A DNA stretch of 64,000 bases from the NCBI GenBank assembly GCA_947179155.2, contig OX359265.1:2651501-2715500 (forward strand), written 5' to 3'. Of the stretch, positions 9,922 to 21,347 are shown in pieces. How positions within the stretch are numbered: position 1 is the first letter of the stretch; the number at the start of each line of letters is the position of its first letter. Both the position numbers and the translations under genes were made by a program. Origin of the DNA: Hedera helix (lineage: Eukaryota > Streptophyta > Magnoliopsida > Apiales > Araliaceae). The notes under the pieces were generated by a model. That model searched no databases. It worked only from the letters and a program-made list of their open reading frames with translations, and was not told where the DNA came from.

Positions 9922-11060
9922 TCAACTGGCTCATTATAAAATCGACCTTTTGAAACCCCGTCGACACTTAAGCCGACCATTTTCAAAATCACCTCTTAAA
10001 TCCAAAGGCTAAAATTGGAAAGGGCTTGTTAATATTAAAAAACGAAACGACGAAAATCCCGACGTCGACAAATATAATAACCAAGCTCCACACCAAGCCT
10101 TCAACTGCTCTGAATACTAATAAAATATGCTCCAATAAAAAATCTAATACTAATAAAATATGCTCCAAACTCCACACCAGGCCTTCACTTGCTCTGAATC
10201 TGAACAATGAAAAAAGTTACCCTTTTTTGTAAAAGGAAGAACAAGTCGAAGAAGGAACAACGGTCAACAACAAGAAGAAATCCCCATTCTTTCCTCCTTT
10301 CAATTTCCAAATCCCCTCCAAAAAAATCACTTTCCAATCAAATATCCTCCATTTCCAATCCTCACTCACTTACAAAAATTTCCTCAGCTTTATTATCGCC
10401 CTCTCTGAATCTATCTACTCCCATAAACTCTCCGACAAGTGTCTCAAATCTCCGTCTCTAAGCGAGGATATTTGAGTCAAAATCTATTCAGTTAAACTTC
10501 TGATGGAATAAGTCAGCGATGACGGACTTAACAATTCTACAAGACGGGCTTATCGATTCAGCATGATGGACTCATTCAGATGATTATCAAACAATCTGCA
10601 TCTCCTACCGATTCAGATTATAAGCCATTCAGACCTATTCATATTCAGTGGTAATCAAACAACCTCTACTCCCTCTTGATGATAATCCTATTATTCTCGA
10701 ATATTAAGATTTGTTCATGTAAAATACACTTATATAGATAATCTTTTTAGTACTCCTTCTGCTGTTAAAAAGAATTATAATTTGACGTTTTAAGTAAAAT
10801 AATATGAATTTATTTAATTTTATTCAATATTGTTAGCTATCTAAACATACAATTAATTAATTACAATGTATATTATTTTCAAATTTTAAATAAACTTAGA
10901 TTAATTTTAAATATTGAATTTTCACGAATTGGTTCTTAAAACTAATAAATTTATTAAGTAACAATCAATGCTCTAGTTTGTTAATATTAAGTAACAATCA
11001 ATGCCCTAAATTTATTATTAATAATACATTTTTATTTTTAAAATAAATATACAATAACTA
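9922..11060 (+). other. Degenerate retroelement interior and AT-rich flank
   Basis: From 9922 to about 10030 the sequence resembles a Tat/Ogre leader (CGTCGACACTTAAGCCGACC). Between about 10087 and 10200 a block with CTCCACACC, GCCTTCA and CTGCTCTGAAT appears twice, and ACTAATAAAATATGCTCCAA also appears twice. The ORF 10207-10461 is low-complexity Ser/Lys/Asn-rich and I do not accept it as a gene. No further coding sequence is seen. Confidence 0.4.
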
Positions 11061-11149
11061 TAACAATTCGGGTCAAATCCTACTAGGTCCGCTTTCGTGT
11101 TCCCGCCTCCAGTAACCAGATCAGATAACCCGACCTGAGCTTTCAAGAG

Positions 11150-11163
11150 TTGGTTCTGATACT
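11150..11163 (-). promoter_or_regulatory. tRNA-iMet-type primer binding site next to a small LTR
   Basis: On the minus strand TAGTATCAGAACCA resembles the plant initiator-Met PBS TGGTATCAGAGC. It lies about four bases after the end of the small LTR. Confidence 0.5.
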
Positions 11164-11166
11164 ATA

Positions 11167-11376
11167 TATAACAACCCAGGTCAAATCCCGAGTCCGAATT
11201 AAATCATAGCAGAATAATACCCAATACGCTGTCTCAATAATATTTTCTTGGATCATCTTAGCCCACCACAGGTTCACCCAAAAGGTCATGACTGAATGTA
11301 TTAATTATAGCAATTTGAGTTATTATATACACATCTAAATATTCCGCACTAGCCAATGTAGGACTAGAGTGTTACA
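11167..11376 (-). mobile_element. Small LTR, TRIM-like or Copia remnant
   Basis: Read on the minus strand, a 210-bp unit runs from TGTAACACTCTAGTCC to CCTGGGTTGTTATA and is followed by a Met-type PBS. The size and PBS fit a TRIM (terminal-repeat retrotransposon in miniature). No second LTR was recognised, so the element is incomplete. Confidence 0.5.
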
Positions 11377-13415
11377 ATAACAATACATCAGTATTATTTC
11401 ACAAATGAAATTATTTTATAAAAAAGATGGAGTATTCTCGATACTTTCTTCTTTCGATTCACAGAATGTGATTTGGGACACGATGAAAATTTACGTGCAA
11501 TGACTTGCCTTCATATCCATTAAATCAAGGTGTTGTAATTATAGAAAATTGATAAATTTATATGTATTTTTAATAGTTTTACATAATAAATTTGATAAAA
11601 GTGTCATTATAAATATATAACGATGATTTATCTGTTATTATAACTCTATATATGAATCTTACTATATAAAAATATTAAAAAATTATATAAAAATATCAAT
11701 TCTCCATAATTATATTGATATATAAAAAGGTGGATCTAGTTGCGCTCAGAAGGCTCCACAGACTTGATCAGCATCTGAATCCTACTTTAATAATTGAATT
11801 AAATGTAACAAGATATTCTGCACAATATTATTTCAAAATATCTTAATTTTTCCATGACCTGTTACACCACAATAAGCCATTGTTTGACAAAGTCGTACAA
11901 GTAGTACGGATTTTTAAGTTCAATAAATATTTTAACTATTCTATTTCAATCAATTGGTATATACAATACAAAAAGAAAAAATATAAGTACATACAAATTA
12001 AATATAAAATTTAAATATAATATTATTTTTATTATTAAAAAATATTATATGATATAAATTTTAAGATAAAATTATACTTTTTAATAATAAGAATGATATT
12101 ATATTTGAATACTTATTTATACAAAAATCGGTCTCCAAACTTGAACATGAACTTAAATTACTATTCCATTCGCTATACAAAAAAAGTAAATGTTTTTCTT
12201 TTACAAAATTTATAAATATTAAGAATGTATATCTATTCAATAATAATAAGTTATTAATTTAATTCAGTGATATAATAATAATTTATGATAATAAATTTGA
12301 AAATATAATATTATTTTACAGTACTAGCTATTACTAAAAAAATACTTTTTTTATGAAATAAAAAATGGTGGCATCCTTATTTGTGGCATACTATTTTATA
12401 TATCTTGCTTTTTTTTTTTTTATTTTTTTTTTCTTGAACTGCTATTATAACTGGAATAAAGAAAGGAAAGTGGGATGAAATAATTAACATGTATACTTAA
12501 TAAAATAGAAAACCAAGAAATAACCAATTGAAGCAACTCATTTTATTAAAAGATATATAAAGATCAATTTCAACCTTAATTTCGTTATCTTCTCCAAAAA
12601 CAAAAGTCAAATTCTCTCTCCCCATGTCTATAATTCTTCGATCTCCATTAATGCATGGACGGTCCAAACCTTTCCACCCTGCATATCTTCTACTACTTTA
12701 TATTCGCTATAAACTTTATTTTTCTCTTCTTCATTATTTACTACAAATTTGAACTTATTGTGTTGATATATTCTCATACTATAGATCTATTTTTCTCTCC
12801 TTCTTGATGTATTTTCACAATATAGATTTGAGTGTTGTTCGTTGAGTATGTAAATTGAGAGTTTAGAACATGTTAGCACAATATTTTCGTATTATTGATC
12901 TGAATTTTGGCTTCCATTATTACTTTGAATAGAATATCATCAAGATTATAAAATTATAATTATAAATACAATTTATTACGAAATTTATAAATAAATAAAA
13001 AGTATTACATTACGTGTGTAATATATAAAATCAAGTTTTTAGGGTTTACGTAATTTAATTAATTAATTTATTTATTTTTTTACCATTTTATGAGTTTATC
13101 CCTTTCTACGTCTGTAACGTCTATAGAGGGTATGTTGGTCCAACAAATTTTAAAACTATATTTTTTTTTTGCATTTTAATCATTTTTTTGTAATGTACAT
13201 CCATCCATTACACACTTGTTCTTTCTTTTTTTTTCTTTTTGTATCGATCTATGTAATATATATTTTTACTATTAACTTTGTTTTTCTATTACGTTTATAA
13301 ATATTTTTTAAATTAAATAGAAATATATATGGCAAATGAATTGAAGCGGTTCAAATGAGTTAGATCACGATTGGGTTGAGCCAAAAATATTTGGGCTAAA
13401 AAGAGTTATATTTTT

Positions 13416-13490
13416 TAGGGTTCTTTACATAACTATACACCTTTTAGAAAATATTTACATAATTAGTGTGTCCACAACAATATTTACACC
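13416..13490 (+). repeat. Terminal inverted repeat related to the 44187-45624 element
   Basis: AGGGTTCTTTACATAACTAT, the CACCTTTTAGAAAATA segment and the TTTACATAATTAGTGTG segment align with the reverse complement of the right end of the 44187-45624 element (AGGGTCCTTTACATAAGTAT and onward). No matching second end was found; the N run lies about 100 bases inside. Confidence 0.5.
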
Positions 13491-13584
13491 ACTGCTATTT
13501 CCTCAAAACATAATTACGGAAAAAGTGCAACATCCAACAACAATTAAAAAATTACCTAAAATCAAGGACGTAACTGCCAACCCA

Positions 13585-13607
13585 NNNNNNNNNNNNNNNN
13601 NNNNNNN
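13585..13607. other. Assembly gap (23 N)
   Basis: Unresolved bases. The ORF called across it is not real evidence for a gene. Confidence 0.98.
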
Positions 13608-15109
13608 ACCCTATTTTTTATTGGGTAGCAAAAGAGAGGTCCATGACTAGGGTACAATGGATTGGGCCGGTCCATGAACTTTTCACATTTTTTTTCTTTA
13701 ATTTGAAAAATAAACTTATCTCTTGTAAATGAATAATTTTTTTTTAGTAAATAGTCATCTAAAAAAAACAGTGTACAAAAGCGCTAATAACTTTTCAAGT
13801 ATTAGTCTTTTTTTACGAGAGGGAACGACCAAGTAATTCCAATCGGTCAGAATGGCATTAATAATGAAAAAATAATTTTGATTAACTCACTAATTTTATT
13901 TTACTTTTTATTTATTTTTTGTTACATATTATGTTTATAATATTTATAATTCACAATTCAAACACTAATTATAATTATTTATAATTTTGTTTTATTGATA
14001 AAATAATATTAAATGATCCGACATTATCGTTCATAAATAATTCGACTACATGGATTGAAATACTAAAAATTAATGATAAATACGCTAATTTCTTTCGATT
14101 GAAATATCATAAGTCATTATAGTTAAAGATAGATGTACCACACAAATTTTAAGTATATAATAAAAAAATTAAATATAAAGAATAGAAATAATTGATTTAA
14201 GAAAGACGGAGGGAGTGAAATAGAAAGTTTAAACGAACAAATTCAAAAAGTGATGTTTTTATTTTTCTCTGTTTATTTTTAAAAGAGTTTAATTTAAGTC
14301 TGACTTTTGAATAGTGGTATAGTCGACTGCATACGTAAACTATATTACTTATATGTTATTAAGTTGGGTCACTTGTGGATTGAACTGATTTGGATCGGTT
14401 CAAAATCAAATATTTTTTGACATTTACTTAAAATTTACCTTTTTATTAGTGGACTGAATTGGACCGTGAACTTAGGTCTGGCTTTTACCGTAAACTTTGA
14501 CCACTTTTGCCGTGTCTAAATAGGGTGTAGTTTCATTAAAAAGTGGGGAGACGACATGACAGAAATAAGCCCAACCCGAAGCCTATGAACTTAGCCTGCC
14601 AGCCTTATTTAACCCCTCTTTCTAGCATAGAAATGGATGTAGCCCAACCTTCTTTAACTAGAGTTCAGGCCTGATTGGGTCCGGTCTTTCTGCATGCCCA
14701 TAGCCTTCCTAATTCAAGGCGGCTAATAAAGCCGGCAGAATTTCAATTCCAGCTCAAATGGTTTAATACATAAACATAATTATGTTGATTAAAGGGGTGA
14801 ATTAAGATTTTTTTAAAAAAAATTTAAGTGATAGATTTTTAATGAATTTATAAATTTTAATGATTTTTAATTTTTTTTTAAAGACTAACTATAAAATAAG
14901 GGACAGAATTCCATTCCACTCATTGACCGTCAGATAATAATAAATAATCCACATCAGTAGGTAGGCCCGTCATCGTACGGTTCATATCAAAGCAAACACT
15001 AACCATAAAATCTCACACCCCTAATCTATTCATTTCTTCTCCTTTTACTCTAGATCGCTCCTTCCTCTCTCTTCAAAGTCTTCACCACATCGAGCGGGGT
15101 ATCTCATCG

Positions 15110-16198
15110 ATGGCCGAAACCCCGTCGCAGCAATTACCATCACCGCCACCGGAGGCCCAATCGGCTTCGGCATACGATTACCATCAGGTACAGTACTGGT
15201 GCTATCAATGTAACAAGCGAGTCTCCGTCGAAACCCTCGCGGATCATCCCCAAATCATCTGTACCGAGTGCAATAGCGGCTTCGTTGAGTCCATCGCTCT
15301 GGCGCCGCCTTCCCGAACCTCCGATCAGGACGATTATCCGTCTCTAGGCAACCAGTCCATTCAAGTCCTCCAACTCATCGCTCAGGCAGCGCGTGTAGAT
15401 GATGCGCCGCCTCCTCCTCCCTCAGAACACGCGGATCCACCTGAGAACAACGACTATCTGCGTATCGAGCTCAACGGCTGGGATGATGAGGACGACGAAG
15501 ATGATGACGAGGAAGAGGAAAACGAAGAAGAGAATGAACAAGATGAAGAAAATCAGGAAAATCAGTATAACGATGGCACCGCAGAAAATGAAAATTCCGC
15601 GGAGAGAGAAATCGAAGAAGACGTCCGTAGGGCACGGCGCGATGTGCTACGCCTCCGGATCCGGGATTTTGCGACTCGGGGCACGATTCGACGTAATCGG
15701 GATCTCGATTGGGCGGATATATTACTGGGTCTGGAAGATCATTCAATTGAATTCCGCTTGCAAGGTGCTGATGGTTATGTGGGAAATCCAGGGGATTATG
15801 TGGATGCAGCTGAATATGAAACTGTATTGCAAAACTTAGCCGAGAACGATGGCGGTGGAAGAAGAGGGGCTCCGCCTGCTGCGGAATCTGCCGTGGCGGC
15901 TCTAAAAACTGTTGAGATCAAATTTGAGAAAGAAGCTTTGCATTGTGCTGTATGTAAGGATTTAGTGAATGTTGGAGAGGTAGCTAAGGAATTACCTTGT
16001 GGACATGGGTACCATGGAGATTGTATAGTTCCTTGGTTAGGTTCGAGGAATACTTGTCCTGTGTGTAGGTTTGAGTTGCCCACCGATGATATGGATTATG
16101 AAGAGAAGAGGAAGAAGAAATCGGCGGCGCATTATTCAGGTGCAGGTGCCAGTGTTGGTTCTTCAAGCTCTGGTAATTATTTTCCTGGCTTAGAGTAG
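15110..16198 (+). CDS. CIP8: RING-H2 E3 ubiquitin ligase with N-terminal zinc ribbon, CIP8-like
   Basis: Single-exon protein of 362 residues, close to the 334 of Arabidopsis COP1-interacting protein 8. Residues 29-55 form a zinc ribbon (WCYQCNKRV, CTECNSGFVESI; Cys31, 34, 51, 54). Residues 125-163 are a very acidic Asp/Glu run. Residues 199-260 carry the family's conserved block (LDWADILLGLEDHSIEF, GNPGDYVDAAEYE, GGGRRGAPPAAESAV). The RING-H2 uses Cys279, 282, 297, His299, His302, Cys305, 316, 319 with CIVPWLGSRNTCPVCRF. RING-H2 ligases bring an E2 to substrates for ubiquitin transfer; CIP8 binds COP1 and promotes HY5 turnover in light signalling. Orthology rather than membership of the wider RING1/RDUF group is inferred from the middle block. 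The ATG follows a CT-rich leader with TCATCG just before it. Confidence 0.9.
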   Translation: MAETPSQQLPSPPPEAQSASAYDYHQVQYWCYQCNKRVSVETLADHPQIICTECNSGFVESIALAPPSRTSDQDDYPSLGNQSIQVLQLIAQAARVDDAPPPPPSEHADPPENNDYLRIELNGWDDEDDEDDDEEEENEEENEQDEENQENQYNDGTAENENSAEREIEEDVRRARRDVLRLRIRDFATRGTIRRNRDLDWADILLGLEDHSIEFRLQGADGYVGNPGDYVDAAEYETVLQNLAENDGGGRRGAPPAAESAVAALKTVEIKFEKEALHCAVCKDLVNVGEVAKELPCGHGYHGDCIVPWLGSRNTCPVCRFELPTDDMDYEEKRKKKSAAHYSGAGASVGSSSSGNYFPGLE

Positions 16199-18465
16199 TT
16201 TTAGGGGGTTATGCAATTCTTTTCAATCCGCGCTTTTCTTTCTGAATTAGTAGTGTAGAACTGTATTGTAATTTTATTTCTTTTCTTTTATCAATGTATA
16301 TATATGGGTTTTTACTAAATTGAAGTTTATTTAAGTTTGATGATCATCTGAACTATTTACTGGTTTCAAATAAATTGATTAAGAATGAAAGATGCAACAT
16401 GATCATAGTGCTTATATTGTGTATATACTATTACTATTTTACCCAATAATGAACTGTGTGTAGTTTCGTTTACCGTCTTTAATATATGAGTTGATGTGAA
16501 GAGTTAGGACTGAGGAGTCTTTAAGTTATATTGATTCATGATTTTGATAAGAATAACATGATTGGTGAGAAAATCATTTAGCTTACAAATGATCGAGTAT
16601 ATTGCCATGAATTGTAGCAGGGCATAAAACCTTCAAGTGTGTTTGGAGTTATTGGACAAGTGGTACTTATTTTGCAGTCCTGTGCAAATTGTCCCTCATT
16701 AGGAAAGATTAAGAGTGTTCGTCCTACTCGACAAATCATTTGGTATGTTTCTCTGTTAGGATAACTATGTGATCTGTTGATATGCAAGTAGCATAACCAT
16801 TGCTCCAATAGAATGGACTAGTTGCATAATGATATGAAAGGTGAAGTCGTAAGGTGATCTCTTAAATGAGTAGAAGAAGAAAGATGACTGAAAAGTGTAA
16901 CCTAGTATATTCCTAAGTAAGAAAATCTTTGTGACCGTGAACCTGCCTAAAAATGGCAATTCAATAATGCTGTATGAAATCATCTTAGATTATGTCTAAT
17001 GTATGCATCATCCTCTTTTAGTTAAGGAAAGTATAAGGATACAATGGATGATATTTTTGTAAAAGTGTTATTAAACTCATGGCTTAGATTGATTTCAAGA
17101 GGTGCTTCTAGCGGTCACTATGATGTCCTTCTTTTCCTGTTTGACATTTTCCCCTCTTGTTTTCATCCATGTGAAAGAATTTTGGGTTACTTCTTTTCAT
17201 TTTCTAATGTAAATAAAGTTTGTTGTGATGGCAGAGTGATATGGAATATGGCTAGATGGCTTCTTAGATTGATCAAAGATTAATGATCATCTGAGGTAGA
17301 ATTTTTTTTGTACATCTTTTTTGGGTACAGGTGGATGATATCATATGATGATAATGTCGATCACATAATGCAAGTTTTGCCTCAATTCATACTATATCGT
17401 ATTCTTTTGTTACCTAGATTAGTATAGTAGGATTCATGCACAACCTTTCAGTCATCGGATCGTTGATGTTGTTTAACCTAGTACACTACATTAAGAAGAG
17501 TTGTTATGTTGTTTGCTTTCCATCATAATTGTTAGTAGTGCTATTCTCATAGGGAAGTTGGTAGTTTTTCCTTCTAAGCTAAGCAATTGTATCAATCAGG
17601 GAAGTTTGTAAACATTGTGTTTTGGTGATTTTTAAACCTGAGCTTATAAAATTGTGAGATGATGCACTTCATGTTTAAATTAAGATGGAAGGATGAAAAT
17701 TGTAGCCGCAAAGTATTATTGAAATCCTTTCTATCATGAAGCTTGCTCAAACTTGAATATAATATAAGCCGAAGGATAATCATCTAGCTTAATGGCTAGT
17801 TGTGCTTCATCTTTACGATTTTACTAGTGGAATGAAACTAGTTGCTATTTTGGAAAATTCATGTTATATTCCCAACGAATAAGAGTTTCTATGTGACGTC
17901 CTCTATGTTGGTTTAACTTTATTTGCGTCACTTTTTCCAAATTTAGCTGGTCTTTGTAAGAACACTGTCGAAGGTTAGAGCATAAAGATCAGCTAGAATA
18001 TAACTGCAATGTGCGCCTTTTTTTTTTTAACTTTATAATTTGGTAAGATAACCGAAGTTAAACTCGTTATATTGGTACTACCACCCAAATGAAGATGAGA
18101 GAAGTGATCAAGGGATTGCACATTATATTATTATAATATTATTACACTGAGAACGAGAAAAATATATATTTTGTGTTATTTATCATGTGTTAGAATACAT
18201 GCTCACCTATTTTCCTTTTTCAAAACACATTTGATTTGTAACTTGGAAGTATTTACGGATGTTTGCTTCAAGATTTTCTTGGATTAACCATGAGGAAGTT
18301 TGATCACATCTTCCTGTTTTATTAGTGCATAGTTCTTGATAGTTGTGATCTTGTGGGAAAGTTGGATTAAGAACTGAGAATCCAACATAGGAAAGGCAGT
18401 ATATGAAAGTAAAATTGTTTCAAGGGCCTTTGTTTCTTTTATTCATGGATATGGGTCTAAAGGGA
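16199..18465. other. 3' UTR and intergenic region
   Basis: The RING gene's 3' UTR probably ends within about 150 bases (TTTTATTTC and TATCAATG tracts near 16270-16300). The remaining sequence is less AT-rich than average and may be transcribed, but no ORF here has homology I recognise. Short ORFs such as 17044-17283 look random. Confidence 0.4.
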
Positions 18466-18875
18466 ATCCTTTCTTTCTATTGTGAGGGAAATTCTTGATG
18501 CTGCTGCATTACTACACAGTTAAAAGTGATTCCTACCGCCTTCAGTGGATGATTACATAGATCTATGTAGGTTTATGTAAAATTGTAATGCACCTGGACA
18601 TGATACATTGCTTAATAATTTTTGCTTAATAATTTGACAGACAACTGATAGTGGTGGAAGGAAATAGCTAGCAGAATCATTTGCTAAATCAACTGGGCAT
18701 TAAAAGGATGGAAATTGAAGGTTTTGGTTTTCTGGGATTGTGCCAGTCTGCGAGGATTTTGTTGATGTTGGATACGTGGTGAATTTTCTAACGAGTTTTT
18801 GGTATCGTGTTTAGATTTGGATTACCCAAAATATGGTTTGGAGTATGAAGGGGTGAGAAGGAAAGAGATTCACTG
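18466..18875 (+). pseudogene. Decayed partial copy of the CIP8-like RING gene
   Basis: Collinear pieces match the second half of the gene at 15700-16115. CTTGATGCTGCTGCATTACT matches CTCGATTGGGCGGATATATT. GATTCCTACCGCCTTCAG matches GAATTCCGCTTGCAAG. GCACCTGGACATGATACATT matches GCAGCTGAATATGAAACTGT. GATAGTGGTGGAAGG matches GATGGCGGTGGAAGA. GTCTGCGAGGATTTTGTTGA matches GTATGTAAGGATTTAGTGAA. TTTGGATTACCC...GAGTATGAAG matches TTTGAGTTGCCC...GATTATGAAG. Stop codons and a 1-base insertion in the first RING cysteine region break the frame, and the PCGHGYH-to-CPVC section is missing. It is a tandem duplicate that lost function. Confidence 0.75.
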
Positions 18876-20066
18876 AATTGGTAGCAATCCTTCTTAGGTC
18901 TGCTGGTTTTATCCCCCGACTATTGATCTCTATGGTTTGAAAGCACTTTCCCTATTTCATACCCCTATATCAGCGTTTCTTCTTTTCTTTAAAGTTTGAT
19001 ACGTCCCCCCCCCCCCCCCCCCCCCCCTCCTCCTCCTCTATTTGGAGTCAAAGTTGACGTGCACAAGCAGATTACTGTTGTGAAGTGGAAAGTGTGAAAC
19101 TGGTGCCATGATTTTATGCGTAGTATTCTGCCTATTTTGTACCAAGAAGGAAAAACATTTAGATGAAAATTGGAACACTCCTTTAAACCGATCCCTTGAA
19201 CGAGTCTTTCATGTGCATAAAATTTGTCTAGTAGAACTTTGAAGATCCTGGTTGAAATACGGTGTTGTTTAGGAATAGCAAGTGGAAAACAAGGTGTAGA
19301 AACACACTTGCGTTTCTTTTTGTTGTAGAAGTGAGAATGCTTGATTGATAATTGGAAGTGTAGACATCATTAGAATCTGACCTCAAATAGCTGCAGTTTT
19401 GAAACTCTTTTAAGTGCAATTTCTAGTTCATTTAGGTATACTAGTAAGGTTGGTTGGTCAATTCATCCGACAATGATCGAAATTGTGTTTAGCAGAGATT
19501 TTTATATTGCCTCGAGGCAAAGAAGCAATTTCCTTGCTATATCTAGGAGTCAGGCTCCATTATTTGAGTGAATTTAGTTTCAAATCGCTCCTAAATTCTG
19601 CAGCAACAATTACATAAACATGTATGCTTTGCATGATGTGGGTAGAGTCGTAGGCCATGCTAATTAAAATGTCTTGTTGGCTCCACTGTTTAGAGGTTAT
19701 CATAATCAAACTATGACAATCAAGCGATGGTTATTATAGACTACCCAAATTAGGATAAATAGGCAATTAATCAATCACGCTACAAATGATCATAATTCCA
19801 TTTTGTCAATCAAAAAATAACATTTAAATATTGCTATCAAATAATGTTATTTGAATTCTGTTTTTACTAGTGAAAGCAAGAAAAAGCATAAATTTATGAA
19901 AATTAAAATAAAAACATGAAAGAAGAAACAGTTACCAAATGAATGTACAATAGTTTTTGTTTTTTAATGTTTCATCACACAAAAGTGGCTTAAATGCATC
20001 TTGAGCTTAATCCATTTTTGATTGCTCATTTCTCCGGCAAAGATGAGTATTTAAGTCCAACATATA
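18876..20066. other. Intergenic region
   Basis: Contains a run of 23 C at 19005-19027 followed by TCC repeats. No supported gene. Confidence 0.45.
19005..19027 (+). repeat. Poly-C run
   Basis: Twenty-three consecutive C, then (TCC)n. The true length may be uncertain because of sequencing. Confidence 0.9.
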
Positions 20067-20351
20067 CTCTTTCCCTCTTTTTTTAAATGTCGTTTTAGAA
20101 AAGTGTTTTTGTCTCTTAATAGTTGTCGTTTAAAATTTTTAAATAAATATTAATTGCTTAATTTTTAATTTTACTCCAAGTATTAAATATATCTTTGATT
20201 CTCTCACTACTTTCTATCCAATAAGTAACACTCTTTTATTCTAATGCAAATACAATATTAACATTTAAAGTTATTTTAAACTAAAAAACATAATATTAAT
20301 ATTTTTTTTAATGTGTCCACCTCTAAATATAAATAATAAGGGAAGGGGGAG
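20067..20351. mobile_element. Stowaway-like MITE
   Basis: A 285-bp AT-rich unit is flanked by TA on both sides. The ends are CTCTTTCCCTC on the left and GGGAAGGGGGAG on the right, which are imperfect inverted copies. TA target and CTCCC-type ends fit Tc1/mariner MITEs. Confidence 0.55.
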
Positions 20352-20398
20352 TATTAGATTATTCCGTCAGCATTTCCCGTGGATTGCAATGACAATTA

Positions 20399-20603
20399 CT
20401 TCTTTTGTTCTAAAATATAGGACAAATTTGACTTTATAAAATTAATTTGAAAAAAATTAAAATTGTTACGAGTTAATTAAGTTTTAAGTAATACAAATAT
20501 GAAGATTGTAAACTATAACATTTACTAGATTTATTGTTCTCAAGAATTAAATAACTCACATGAAATTTAAATTTTGAAAAGACTATATTGATGGCAGAGG
20601 TAG
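20399..20603. mobile_element. Stowaway-like MITE
   Basis: A 205-bp unit between TA dinucleotides. The left end CTTCTTTTGTTCTAAAATAT and the right end (reverse complement) CTACCTCTGCCATCAATATA are related inverted repeats. Confidence 0.5.
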
Positions 20604-21347
20604 TATGAAGCAAAACTAACCACCGTCACCACACTAGCTCAGAAGGCAATAGAGAAGTTAAAATATTCACAAGTATCAACACGTTACTTCTGTTATTTAG
20701 CAGTTTCTATCCCAAAAAAGCTTCACCTCTTCCCCTCATTTTTACCCATCTATTTCTGAAACATTTCTCCTGACCATAAAACATGTTGAAGATCATGATT
20801 ACGACAATAACAGCAAAATAATTCATAATCAATTCTTGTACAAAGAACCAGATTGCCCAATTACATTGCAGCCTCCGAATTCAGCCATTCCTAGCTGCAA
20901 AGAATCCTCAAACAAAATACGCCATTTTGGCAGATTGACAAGAACGTTAAATCCAATCTTCTACATTAAGACGTAATATATATGGTATTCAGATAAATTG
21001 AAAAAGCTAATCACTTCTCTAATTTTGTGATATATATATATATATATGGGACAGAAATTACAGCTAAATTTAACATGTTCTGCACTGTAGCAATGCCCTT
21101 CTATGAAACAGAACAGGGAAAACAAATCATTTTGAAACAATAAACCTAATTTCTTTTTCCTTTAGCAATTAATCTCATGAAACACATTACATTCATAATT
21201 ACCCAGTCTTTATTCAGTTATACTAGTCACCCTTCCAACTAAATTCAGTTTGCTCACCTGTTCTGTGGATCTATGGCTACAGAGGCAATAGGCTATTTCC
21301 TTTGTTCCTAAACTCATTGCAGAGAGGGAGCTGATACAGATAATCCC
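20604..21347 (-). other. 3' UTR and flank of the TFIIS-domain gene
   Basis: Probable 3' UTR of the minus-strand gene that ends at 21348, followed by intergenic sequence. Nothing else is recognised. Confidence 0.4.

Larger units (their letters stand above)
11380..15049. other. AT-rich intergenic region with MITE debris
   Basis: No supported gene. It contains a terminal-repeat-like end at 13416, the N run, and at 14205-14216 GACGGAGGGAGT, the inner-facing end of a Stowaway MITE whose partner end has decayed. CT-rich tracts at 12590-12760 look promoter- or UTR-like, but no ORF follows them. Confidence 0.5.

Noticed and set aside
10207..10461. 84-codon Lys/Ser/Asn-rich ORF
   Set aside because: Low complexity with pyrimidine runs and no homology that I recognise; it could be a fragment of an element leader.
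13468..13650. ORF across the N run
   Set aside because: It depends on unknown bases.
17044..17283. 79-codon ORF downstream of the RING gene
   Set aside because: No domain, no similarity to the RING gene, and composition like the surrounding non-coding DNA.
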